In this document: one piece after another, positions 26,831 through 34,783 of the stretch
How the letters are laid out: every line of letters starts with the position of its first letter
How positions within the stretch are numbered: position 1 is the stretch's first letter
Source: JACDBE01 sp963714055
GTDB taxonomy: Bacteria; Actinomycetota; Acidimicrobiia; Spongiisociales; UBA5794
Direction: 5' to 3'
Assembly: GCA_963714055.1 (NCBI GenBank)
Contig: OY970227.1
Location: forward strand, 1,860,001-1,924,000
DNA length: 64,000 nucleotides
Made by a program: the position numbers and the translations under genes
Notes under the pieces: model-generated
Databases searched by the model: none
What the model saw: only the letters and a program-made list of their open reading frames with translations
Told to the model about the DNA's origin: nothing

Positions 26831-28231
26831 TCAGGACGACCGGGACCGCACCCGCGAGGCGCACTCGAGGATCACCTCGGCGGCGAAGGCGGCGTCGTCG
26901 AGCCCGGTCTTCCACGACGAGACGCTGATCCGCATCGCGGTGGCACCGTCCCACTGGGTGGGCCCGCACCAGATGCGCCCGTCGGCCTGGACTTCGTTGA
27001 CGAGCGCCTCGGTTGTCGGCCCGTCGACCATCCGCACCAGCACCTGGTTGAGCACCACCTCGTTGAGGATGGCCAGGCCACCGGCGGCCAGGCGATCGGC
27101 GATGGCGGCGGCGGCGTCGCAGGCGGTGACGACCATGCCGGCGACACCGCGACGGCCCAGGGTGCGCAGCACCGACCAGATCTCGACGGCCCGTGCCCGC
27201 TGGGACGACTGCGGGGTGTGGTGCATGGCGTCGAAGGTGTCACCGCTGGGCAGATACCCGGCGACGGCGGCAAAGGTGCGGCGCAGCGTGGAGAGGTCGC
27301 GGACGAAGACCAGTCCGCTGTCGTAGGTGACATTGAGCCACTTGTGGGCATCGGCCGCCCAGGAGTCGGCGCGGTCGAGCCCGTGCACCAGGTGCGCCCG
27401 GCTCGGGTCGGCGAGCGCCCACAGGCCGAAGGCGCCGTCGACGTGGAGCCACCCGGACCGCTCCGCCACCCAGTCGGCGATCTCGTCGAACGGGTCGAAC
27501 GCCCCCGTGTTGACCTCGCCCGCCTGGGCGCAGAACAGCACCGGGCCGGCGACGCCGGGGAGCCGGTCGGGGCGTATCCGACCCTGGTCGTCGGCCGGGA
27601 CCACCGTGAGGCGTCGCCGTCCGAGCCCGACCAGGCCGAGCGACTTGAACAACGTCGAATGGGCGCGCTCGCCGACCACCACCGTGAGGTCTGGCGCGCC
27701 GATCAACCCGTCGGACTGGACGTCCCAGCCGAGGTCGTGCAGGAGCTGGTCGCGGGCGGCGGCGAGGCAGGCGACGTTGGCCATGGTGTCGCCCGATACG
27801 AAAGCGACCCCGGTGCCTGTGGGGAGGGCGAGAAGGTCGACCAGCCAGTCCTGGACGACGCCGTGCAGCTTGGCGGCGACCGGCGACATCACCGGCAGCG
27901 CGGTGTTCTGGTCCCAGGAGCTCGCCAGCCAGGAACTGCCCAGGGCGACCGGGTAGGTGGCGCCGTTGACGAACCCGAAGTAGCGCGGCCCGGTGCTTGC
28001 CATGGTCGCCGGGCTGCCGGCGAGGTGGAGCATCCGGAGGGTGTCCCGGGAGTCGGTGCCGTGCTCCGGCAGGGGCTCGTCGAAGACAGCCAGTGCCCCC
28101 AACGCGGTGGCCTCCGGTGACACTCGGCGCTCATCGATGGTGGTGACGTACTCGAGGGAGAAGTCGACGGCGCTCCGCAAGAGGTCGACGACTTCGTCGC
28201 CAGGGTCGGGGCCGGCGGTCGAGGGGTCCAT
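26831..28231 (-). CDS. PLP-dependent group II decarboxylase (aromatic amino acid/glutamate decarboxylase-like)
   Basis: This is 466 residues from an ATG at 28229-28231. Fold-type I decarboxylase features are clear: TMANVACLAAARDQLL, ERAHSTLFKSLGLVGLG, the PLP-nitrogen Asp265 in HVDGAFG, and DAHKWLN with Schiff-base Lys297. The N-terminus (RYFGFVNGATYPVALGSSWL) matches the substrate-pocket region of aromatic-L-amino-acid decarboxylase relatives. Such proteins remove CO2 from amino acids, although some annotated members act on other amino-acid-like substrates. It is transcribed divergently from a flavin-dependent halogenase-like gene across 159 bp, hinting at a linked pathway for a modified aromatic amine. 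That link is inference. Confidence 0.8.
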   Translation of the reverse strand: MDPSTAGPDPGDEVVDLLRSAVDFSLEYVTTIDERRVSPEATALGALAVFDEPLPEHGTDSRDTLRMLHLAGSPATMASTGPRYFGFVNGATYPVALGSSWLASSWDQNTALPVMSPVAAKLHGVVQDWLVDLLALPTGTGVAFVSGDTMANVACLAAARDQLLHDLGWDVQSDGLIGAPDLTVVVGERAHSTLFKSLGLVGLGRRRLTVVPADDQGRIRPDRLPGVAGPVLFCAQAGEVNTGAFDPFDEIADWVAERSGWLHVDGAFGLWALADPSRAHLVHGLDRADSWAADAHKWLNVTYDSGLVFVRDLSTLRRTFAAVAGYLPSGDTFDAMHHTPQSSQRARAVEIWSVLRTLGRRGVAGMVVTACDAAAAIADRLAAGGLAILNEVVLNQVLVRMVDGPTTEALVNEVQADGRIWCGPTQWDGATAMRISVSSWKTGLDDAAFAAEVILECASRVRSRSS

Positions 28232-28390
28232 CGGGCGACTCTATACGGGCCGTCGACCCGCCCTCGGGTTCGCCGGAAACGGGTCGGTCGGCTCATGAGC
28301 ATGCGGCGTGAGGCGTCTAGGCTCAGACGCTGGCGGAGGTGGTGCACCTCCCGCCGTGCTCTGAACTCGAATGCAACCTTGGGGGGCAAG

Positions 28391-29806
28391 ATGGCAGACG
28401 TACCCACCACCGACGTCGTGGTGATCGGCGGTGGCCCGGCAGGCTCGACGATGGCGTCGTTCCTGTCCAAGAAGGGACACTCGGTCACCGTCTTCGAGCG
28501 CGACCGGTTCCCGCGTGAGCACGTCGGTGAGTCGATGCTCCCGTTCTGCTACCACGTCTTCAAGGAGCTGGGCGTGCTCGAGGACATGAAGGCGCGGTGG
28601 GTCCGCAAGCCCGGCGTTCGCTTCATCGACGTCGACGGGATCACCAACACCGCGTGGTGCTTCTGGCACCACATCGAGGACGAGAGCTCGCTGTCCTTCC
28701 AGGTGATCCGCTCAGAATTCGACGACGAGCTGCTCAAGAACTCGATCTCGCTGGGCACCACGGTCCACTACGAGACCAAGGTCACCAACGTCGAACTCGA
28801 CGACGACGGCGCCACCGTGTTCGCCACCGGCCCCGACGGCGAGCAGATCGAGCTGCGGGCCCGCTTCGTGGTCGACGCCAGCGGCCGCGACACATTCATG
28901 TCCAACCGCCTCGGCACCAAGGTCGCCCACAAGGAGCTGGAGCGCACCGCCCTCAGCTGCAGCTACTGGAAGGGCGCCAAGTTCGTCGACACCCTGGAAG
29001 AAGGGCTCATCCAGATCGTCTACCTCGGCGGCGAGAAGCAGGGATGGATCTGGTGCATCCCGCTGGGCAACGACCGGGTGAGCGTCGGCGTGGTGGTCAA
29101 CTCGTCGTACTACCGGGCTCAGCGCAAGGAGCTGCTCGCCGAGGGCCACGAGGACTGGAAGATGGCGCTCTACCTCAAGGAGATCGCCGCCGCCCCGTAC
29201 ACCAAGGAGATCCTCGACGGCGCCACGATGGAGCGGAACCTGATGGTCAACGGGGACTACTCCTACCTGTGCAAGCAGAAGTGGGGCGACCGGTTCGCCC
29301 TGGTCGGGGACGCCTCCGCCTTCATCGACCCGATCTTCTCCAGCGGCGTGTTCATGGCGATGCGCAGCGCCCAGATCCTCTCCGAGGTCGTCTCCAAGCG
29401 GCTCAACGACGGGGTCGAGGCGACCGAGCCGGACTTCGTGGACGCCTACGACCGGGTGGTCGGCGCCTACGACGTCATCGACCGGCTGATCCGGCTGTTC
29501 TACACACCGGAGGCGATCAACTTCGCCCAGTTGGGGTCGGCGTCTGACGCCTTCCCCGACTTCGAGCACTACCAGAACGCCATCGCCGTGTACCACTTCC
29601 TCATTGGGGGCGACTTCTTCGAGGTGGCCAACAAGTACCGCGACTTCATCGAGACGCTGCGCGACCCGAAGATGTTCGCCGGGTTCAAGAACCTGGTCAT
29701 CGACCGGCCGACGCTGTCGTCGACCACCTGCGAGATCGACCACGAGGTGGCGTTCCACCCCGGTCTGCTCGAGCACGAGCCGCGTCGCGACGCCCTCCGC
29801 CTGTAG
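28391..29806 (+). CDS. Flavin-dependent halogenase-like monooxygenase (tryptophan halogenase superfamily)
   Basis: This is 471 residues from an ATG at 28391, preceded by a GGGGGG stretch; further upstream codons look non-coding. The FAD motif GGGPAGS is at 13-19, followed by FERDRFPREHVGESMLP as in the halogenase/geranylgeranyl-reductase group. The diagnostic WxWxIP motif is present as WIWCIP at 219-224. FALVGDASAFIDPIFSSGV near 305 completes the flavin site. Some WxWxIP proteins are not halogenases, and the active-site lysine cannot be assigned by eye. No flavin reductase or NRPS gene is linked. The divergent decarboxylase could share a pathway. A perfect 19-bp inverted repeat starts 7 bp after the stop. 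Confidence 0.75.
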   Translation: MADVPTTDVVVIGGGPAGSTMASFLSKKGHSVTVFERDRFPREHVGESMLPFCYHVFKELGVLEDMKARWVRKPGVRFIDVDGITNTAWCFWHHIEDESSLSFQVIRSEFDDELLKNSISLGTTVHYETKVTNVELDDDGATVFATGPDGEQIELRARFVVDASGRDTFMSNRLGTKVAHKELERTALSCSYWKGAKFVDTLEEGLIQIVYLGGEKQGWIWCIPLGNDRVSVGVVVNSSYYRAQRKELLAEGHEDWKMALYLKEIAAAPYTKEILDGATMERNLMVNGDYSYLCKQKWGDRFALVGDASAFIDPIFSSGVFMAMRSAQILSEVVSKRLNDGVEATEPDFVDAYDRVVGAYDVIDRLIRLFYTPEAINFAQLGSASDAFPDFEHYQNAIAVYHFLIGGDFFEVANKYRDFIETLRDPKMFAGFKNLVIDRPTLSSTTCEIDHEVAFHPGLLEHEPRRDALRL

Positions 29807-29812
29807 AGCGGC

Positions 29813-29863
29813 CCAACTTTGAGCGAGTGACGCCACCACAGGGAGTCACTCGCTCAAAGTTGG
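29813..29863. terminator. Perfect 19-bp inverted repeat after the halogenase gene
   Basis: CCAACTTTGAGCGAGTGAC (29813-29831) and its exact complement (29845-29863) flank a 13-nt loop. Total stem length is unusual. It starts 7 bp after the halogenase stop and lies about 80 bp before the thiolase start. No T-run follows, so it may be a rho-assisted terminator, an RNA-stability hairpin or a mobile short repeat. Confidence 0.6.
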
Positions 29864-29944
29864 CAACTCGAGGCGTGGTCGGCACCGGTAGCCCGCGTCG
29901 GTCGCCGTGGTACCTTCGGGTGATCGAGTGACCGCGAGGAGCGC

Positions 29945-31111
29945 ATGACCGAGGCCGTGATCGTCGACGCCGTCCGCACCCCGGGAGGCAAGCGCGGCGG
30001 GCAGCTCAAGGACTGGCACCCGGTCGATCTCGCCGCCGAGGTGCTCAAGGAGCTGGTCAAGCGGAACGACCTCGACCCGGTGCTCATCGACGACGTCATC
30101 CTCGGCTGCGTCATGCAGACCGGCGAGCAGGCGGTCAACGTCGCCCGCAACGCCGTCCTCGCCGCCGGGTTCCCCGAGAGCGTCCCGGGCACGACCATCG
30201 ACCGTCAGTGCGGGTCGAGCCAGCAGGCGGTCCACTTCGCCGCCCAGGGGGTGATGGCCGGGGTGTACGACGTGGTCATCGCCGGCGGGGTCGAGGCGAT
30301 GACCCGGGTGCCGATGGGGGTCACCATGCTGCAGGGTCCCGGTCAGGCGTTCGGCCCGGCGATGATGGCCCGCTACGACAACGGGATCGTCCCCCAGGGC
30401 ATCTCCGCCGAGCTGATCGCCGAGCGATGGGGGATCACCCGCGAGGAGTCCGACCGGCTCGCCTACGACTCGCACATGCGGGCCGCCCGGGCGACCGAGG
30501 AGGGCCGGTTCGACAACGAGATCATCCCCATCGAGGTCACCGGCGAGGATGGTTCCCGTGAGGTGATGCGCCGCGACGAGGGGATTCGGGCGACGACGAC
30601 GCCGGAGACCCTGGCCACCTTGAAGCCGGCATTCAAGGAGGGCGGCCAGGTCACCGCCGGCAACTCGTCGCAGATCACCGACGGCGCCTCCGCGGTGCTG
30701 ATCACCAGCCGGGAGAAGGCCGACGAGCTCGGCTTGAGGCCGCGGGCTCGGTTCGTCGCCTTCGCTCTCGCCGGGGTCGATCCGGTGACGATGCTCACCG
30801 GCCCCATCCCCGCCACCGAGAAGGTCCTGGCCAGGGCCGGGCTCGACCTCGACGACATCGACCGCTTCGAGATCAACGAGGCGTTCGCCACGGTCGTGGC
30901 CGCCTGGCTGCGTGACACCGGTGCAGACTGGGAGAAGGTCAACGTGAACGGTGGGGCCATGGCGTTGGGCCACCCGTTGGGCGCCTCCGGCGGCAAGCTG
31001 CTCGCCACGTTGCTCAACGAGCTGGAGCGCTCCGGCGGCCGGTACGGGCTGCAGACGATGTGCGAGGGCGGCGGCATGGCCAACGCCACCATCATCGAGC
31101 GCCTCGACTGA
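29945..31111 (+). CDS. Acetyl-CoA C-acetyltransferase (thiolase)
   Basis: The product is 388 residues from an ATG at 29945 with GAGGAG 4 nt upstream. Catalytic residues are the acyl-accepting Cys89 (DRQCGSSQQ), His343 in GHPLGASGG and Cys373 in TMCEGGGMA; NEAFA and GGVEAMTRVP are also typical. It condenses or cleaves acetoacetyl-CoA and longer 3-ketoacyl-CoA in fatty-acid or polyhydroxyalkanoate metabolism; degradative versus biosynthetic direction cannot be read from sequence. The next gene starts 10 bp after its stop, suggesting a two-gene transcript. A second thiolase is at 62408-63589. Confidence 0.92.
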   Translation: MTEAVIVDAVRTPGGKRGGQLKDWHPVDLAAEVLKELVKRNDLDPVLIDDVILGCVMQTGEQAVNVARNAVLAAGFPESVPGTTIDRQCGSSQQAVHFAAQGVMAGVYDVVIAGGVEAMTRVPMGVTMLQGPGQAFGPAMMARYDNGIVPQGISAELIAERWGITREESDRLAYDSHMRAARATEEGRFDNEIIPIEVTGEDGSREVMRRDEGIRATTTPETLATLKPAFKEGGQVTAGNSSQITDGASAVLITSREKADELGLRPRARFVAFALAGVDPVTMLTGPIPATEKVLARAGLDLDDIDRFEINEAFATVVAAWLRDTGADWEKVNVNGGAMALGHPLGASGGKLLATLLNELERSGGRYGLQTMCEGGGMANATIIERLD

Positions 31112-31121
31112 CGGGCCGTTC

Positions 31122-31355
31122 ATGCTCGTCTGGTTGATCGCCATCGCCATCGGTGTGGCGATCTTCGCCCTCGCTCTGTGGGCGATCCGGGCTCTGGCGA
31201 CCCCTATGCCCGAGGGGCCCGACCTCGACGAGGTGCGCGAGGTCGAGGTCGACTACCAGTGCACCGTTTGCGGCTTGCGGCTGACCGTCACCCACGCCCA
31301 GGAAGGCGACGTGACGGCGCCGCGGCACTGCCGCGAGGACATGGTCGAGGTTTGA
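31122..31355 (+). CDS. Small membrane protein with zinc-ribbon-like cysteine pair
   Basis: The predicted protein has 77 residues from the ATG at 31122, 10 bp after the thiolase stop. Residues 2-25 form one transmembrane helix. The cytoplasmic or extracytoplasmic tail has YQCTVCGLRLTV and a later PRHCREDM, resembling a half zinc ribbon. Similar small proteins appear beside thiolases in related genomes, but I cannot name a family. Likely co-transcribed with the thiolase. Confidence 0.65.
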   Translation: MLVWLIAIAIGVAIFALALWAIRALATPMPEGPDLDEVREVEVDYQCTVCGLRLTVTHAQEGDVTAPRHCREDMVEV

Positions 31356-31407
31356 GCCGAGCGTTCGCCCGGTGCCGCCGCCGGTCCTCTGCTGAGGGTG
31401 GCGGAAC

Positions 31408-31662
31408 CTACCGGTAGTTCAACGTCATCCCGAAGCCGGCGGCGATCCCGGCGAGGCCGACCATCAGCCACGTGTTCGAGGTGCCGCCGGGGAGCAGGTT
31501 GATGTAGTTGGCCAGGATCACCAGGACCCCGACCCCCATCAGGCTGAACATGGTCACCACATACCATGTCGGCGAGGGGCCCTTCTGGTGGGCGGTGGTC
31601 ATCGGTCTGCTGGGCGGCGTCGGCCGGCGATTGGCCTTGCGACGGCCTTTGGAGACGGGCAT
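31408..31662 (-). CDS. crgA: Cell division protein CrgA
   Basis: The predicted protein has 84 residues from the ATG at 31660-31662. The basic start MPVSKGRRKANRR, two transmembrane helices (about 33-53 and 64-82) and the C-terminal AGFGMTLNYR match CrgA (UPF0233), an actinobacterial septum protein that interacts with FtsZ, FtsI and PBPs in mycobacteria and delays septation in Streptomyces. In many actinobacteria crgA lies near the pknB cluster, as it does here. The gap of 49 bp to mutY permits co-transcription. Confidence 0.88.
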   Translation of the reverse strand: MPVSKGRRKANRRPTPPSRPMTTAHQKGPSPTWYVVTMFSLMGVGVLVILANYINLLPGGTSNTWLMVGLAGIAAGFGMTLNYR

Positions 31663-31711
31663 GGCCGCGCATCCTAACGATCCACCGGCCCTTGCCGGAA
31701 GGCGCCGGCGC

Positions 31712-32545
31712 TCAGTCGACGAGCTCCCACCCGTGCTCGGTCTCGACGACGAGCCCGTCGTTGATGAGCCCGTCGAGGGCCTCGGCCACCAGGTCGGTCG
31801 GAAGGTGGCCCATGGCGGCGGTGAGCTCGGGGTCGTCCACGGCGCCGTCGACCAGTAGCCGGACGAGGGCACCGCGCACCTGCCGCACCGAGCCTTCGAA
31901 CCTGGCCTGGGCGGTCGGCGGTTGGTAGACCTCGGGGCCGGTGCACCACGGCTCCACCGGGCAACGATCGCAGTCGGGCCGGCGAGGTCGGCAGATGGTG
32001 GCGCCCAGGTCCATCATCGCCTGGTTCCACGACACCGCATCGTCGGCGAGGGCGTTGAGGGCCGCGCGATGGAGGGCCGTCCCGGACAGCGCCTCGCCGT
32101 ACCAGCGGCTCAGGACTCGCTTGAGGTTGGTGTCGACGGCGGCGTCGCGGCGGCCGAAGGCGAATACCGCCAAGGCGCGAGCGGTGTACCCGCCCACCCC
32201 CGGAAGGTTCTCCAGCTGCTCCACGGTGTCGGGCCAGCCTCGGTCGGCGATCACCTTGGCCGCCTGGTGGAGCCGGAGTGCCCGGTTGTTGTACCCCAGG
32301 CCCGACCACGACCGGACCACCTCGGCGAAGGGCGCCGTCGCCAGGGACGTCACGTCGGGGAAGCGTTCCATGAACTCCCGGTAGTACGGCTCCACCCGGC
32401 CGGCCTGGGTCTGTTGCAACATCGTCTCGGAGACGAGGATGGCGTACGGATCCGAGGTCGCCCGCCAGGGGAGCGAACGCCCCTCGGCCTCGTACCAGCG
32501 GAGGAGCGCGGCGTTGCGTTCCGCCTCCACCGGGCTGGCGGTCAC
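31712..32545 (-). CDS. mutY: A/G-specific adenine glycosylase MutY, short form
   Basis: This is 277 residues from a GTG at 32543-32545, overlapping the proper pknB stop as GTGA. Catalytic Glu40 is in VSETMLQQTQ, the helix-hairpin-helix is LPGVGGYTARA with Asp138 in VDTNLKRV, and four Fe-S cysteines (185, 192, 195, 201) are spaced C-x6-C-x2-C-x5-C. It removes adenine mispaired with 8-oxoguanine. At 277 residues it lacks the C-terminal Nudix-like recognition domain of E. coli MutY; the last 60 residues instead look like a small winged-helix segment. Because of a one-base insertion upstream, the frame appears continuous with pknB; see that entry. Confidence 0.88.
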   Translation of the reverse strand: MTASPVEAERNAALLRWYEAEGRSLPWRATSDPYAILVSETMLQQTQAGRVEPYYREFMERFPDVTSLATAPFAEVVRSWSGLGYNNRALRLHQAAKVIADRGWPDTVEQLENLPGVGGYTARALAVFAFGRRDAAVDTNLKRVLSRWYGEALSGTALHRAALNALADDAVSWNQAMMDLGATICRPRRPDCDRCPVEPWCTGPEVYQPPTAQARFEGSVRQVRGALVRLLVDGAVDDPELTAAMGHLPTDLVAEALDGLINDGLVVETEHGWELVD

Positions 32546-34648
32546 GGGCTCGTCGTCGGCGGAACCGAGGGAACCTCGCCGAGCTGGACCTCGACCTCCG
32601 AGCCTTCGTCGACGAGCTCGCCCTCGACCGGCTCCTGGCCCAACGACCCGGTTCCCCAGCTCGGGGTCGTCGTTGGGGACGACCCCGACCACCCGCAGCT
32701 CCAGGCCGATGTCGTCGAGCACGTCCCGGGCCTCCTGCTCGGTCAGCCCGAACAGGTCGGGGACCTCCACCTGTCGCAGCTGGCCGATACGGACGACCAC
32801 GGTGTCGCCAGGGAACACCTCGGCGCCCGCCTCCGGGCTCTGGGCGGCGACCCGGCCGGCCAGATTGCTGCTCAGGCTCACCTCGATCGGGTCCCCGATC
32901 CGCAGGTCGAGTCCTGCCAGTTCGGCGGCCACCTCGGCGTCCTCCGGGGACAGGTTGACGAAGTTGGGCATGGTGATCGGCTCCGGGCCGTCCGAGATGA
33001 ACAGCACCACGTTGGGTGTCTCCCGGTCGACCAGCTGCCCGGCACGCGGGTCGGTCCGGGTGGCGAACCCCTCCTCGACCTCGTCGGAGAATTCGAGCTC
33101 GACCTCGACCACGAACTCCTGCTCCTCGAGGAGGTCGATGGCCTGTTGCTCGGTCAAACCCTCCACCGACGGCACGGTCAGGGCGAAGGGGCCCGCGGAA
33201 ACCACCAGGTCGATGGCGCTGCCCGGTGCCGCCTCCTGGTTGGCCGGCGGGGTCTGCTCCAGCACGACTCCCTGCTCGATCTCCTGGTCCTCGCGGGTGG
33301 TGACCTCGCCCACCAGGAAACCCTCGTCCTCGATGGTGGCTCTGGCGTCCTCCTCGGTCATGCCCACCAGGCTGGGCACCGCCACCAGTTGCGGCCCGCC
33401 CGATACGACGATGGTGACCAGCGACCTCGGCTCCACCAGGCTGCCGCCGGGGGGGAGGGTCCCGATCACGAAGCCGGTGGCGATCTCGTCGCTGGCCTCG
33501 GTGGCCAGGCCGACGCGCAGGTCGAGCTCCTGGAGCTCGACGGTGGCCTCCTCGGCCGACTGGTTGCGCAGCTCGGGGATCGTGACCAGGTCGGCGGCGG
33601 CACCTCCGGCGAGGAGCATCCACAGGATGACCAGCCCGGCGATCAGCAGGAGCACCAGCCCGATCACCCCGGCGATGAACCCGGCGCGGGACCGCTCATC
33701 CTCGGGCTCGACCGCCATGTGGCGCGACGTCTCGTCGGGGACCGCGGTCGCCGGCGGCGGGACCACCATCGGGGCGGCGATCACCCTGGTGGCGCTCTCG
33801 TCCTGTCGGGTGGGGACCGTCGTGGTACCTCGGAGGAAGAGGAGCAGGTCGTCGCGCATCTCGGCGGCGCTCTGGTAGCGGGCGTTGGGGTCCTTCTCCA
33901 TCGCCCGGTCGACGATCGCCTCGAGGTCCCGAGGCACGTCGGGGTTGTAGTGGGACACCGGAGGCGCCCACTCCGACACGTGTTGATAGGCAACAGCCAC
34001 CGGGCTGTCGCCCTGGAAGGGGGGCCGCCCGCAGAGCATCTCGTAGAGGACGACCCCGAGCGAGTAGACGTCGGAGCGCCCGTCGGCGGAGAGGCCCTGG
34101 GCCTGCTCCGGGCTGAAGTAGGTGGCGGTGCCGATGACCGCACCCGCCTTGGTCAGCTCCTCGGAGTCGTCGAGTGCCCGGGCGATCCCGAAGTCGGTGA
34201 CCTTCACCGTCCCACCCGGGGTCACCATGATGTTCCCCGGCTTGATGTCGCGGTGGTAGACCCCGTTGTCGTGGGCGACGGTGAGTGCGGCGGCCGCCTC
34301 GGCGGCGATCTCGGCGGCCCGGCGGGGGAGCAGCGCCCCCTCGGTGCGCCGGATCTCGCGCAGGGTGCGGCCGTCGATCAATTCCATCACCATGAAGTAG
34401 GTGGACCCCTCCTGCCCCCAGTCGTAGATGGCGACGATGTTGGGGTGGTTGAGGTTCGCCGCCCGCTGCGCCTCACGGCGGAAGCGCGCCACGAAGGCCT
34501 CGTCACGGGCGAACTGCTCGTGGAGGACCTTCACGGCCACCTTGCGGTCGAGCAGCGTGTCCTCGGCCTCGAAGACGTCGCCCATCCCGCCTCGGGCAAG
34601 ATGACGGGAGATGCGATAGCGGCCCGAAAGTACTCGGGTGTCGGTCAC
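32542..34648 (-). CDS. pknB: Serine/threonine protein kinase PknB with PASTA domains, one frameshift near the end
   Basis: From the ATG at 34646-34648 the kinase domain (9-275) has Lys40, HRD 132-134 and DFG 152-154. One transmembrane helix lies near 324-348, and five PASTA repeats bind muropeptides outside the cell. The fifth PASTA breaks after DDPELG: removing one G from a GGGG run at about 32657-32660 restores TGSLGQEPVEGELVDEGSEV and a proper end, VPPTTSP, then TGA at 32542-32544. Without that repair the reading frame runs into mutY and simulates a kinase-glycosylase fusion. PknB controls peptidoglycan synthesis and division; its substrates FhaA, PstP and RodA are encoded next door. The hairpin at 34758-34781 separates it from pbpA. 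Confidence 0.88.
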
Positions 34649-34757
34649 GGGCGGTCATGGTACCGGCGGACCGTAGAAACCCGGTCTCCGGCACGACCTT
34701 CGGACCGGACCCCCCTTTCCGTCTGAGTGTCACGCCTTCGGCGTCCCTGCTCAGCCT

Positions 34758-34781
34758 CCTTTCCCCCGGAAGGGGGAAAGG
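34758..34781 (-). terminator. Hairpin between pbpA and pknB
   Basis: CCTTTCCCCC (34758-34767) and GGGGGAAAGG (34772-34781) form a perfect 10-bp stem closed by a GGAA tetraloop (34768-34771), 2 bp beyond the pbpA stop in the minus-strand direction. Without a T-run it may act as an attenuator or an RNA-stability element that lowers pknB relative to the upstream genes. Confidence 0.5.
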
Positions 34782-34783
34782 AA

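Noticed and set aside
31712..34648. Single 978-codon frame combining Ser/Thr kinase, PASTA domains and A/G adenine glycosylase
   Set aside because: The junction loses PASTA sequence and becomes basic and low in complexity. One fewer G at 32657-32660 restores a full PASTA domain, a stop and an overlapping mutY start. Treated as two genes.
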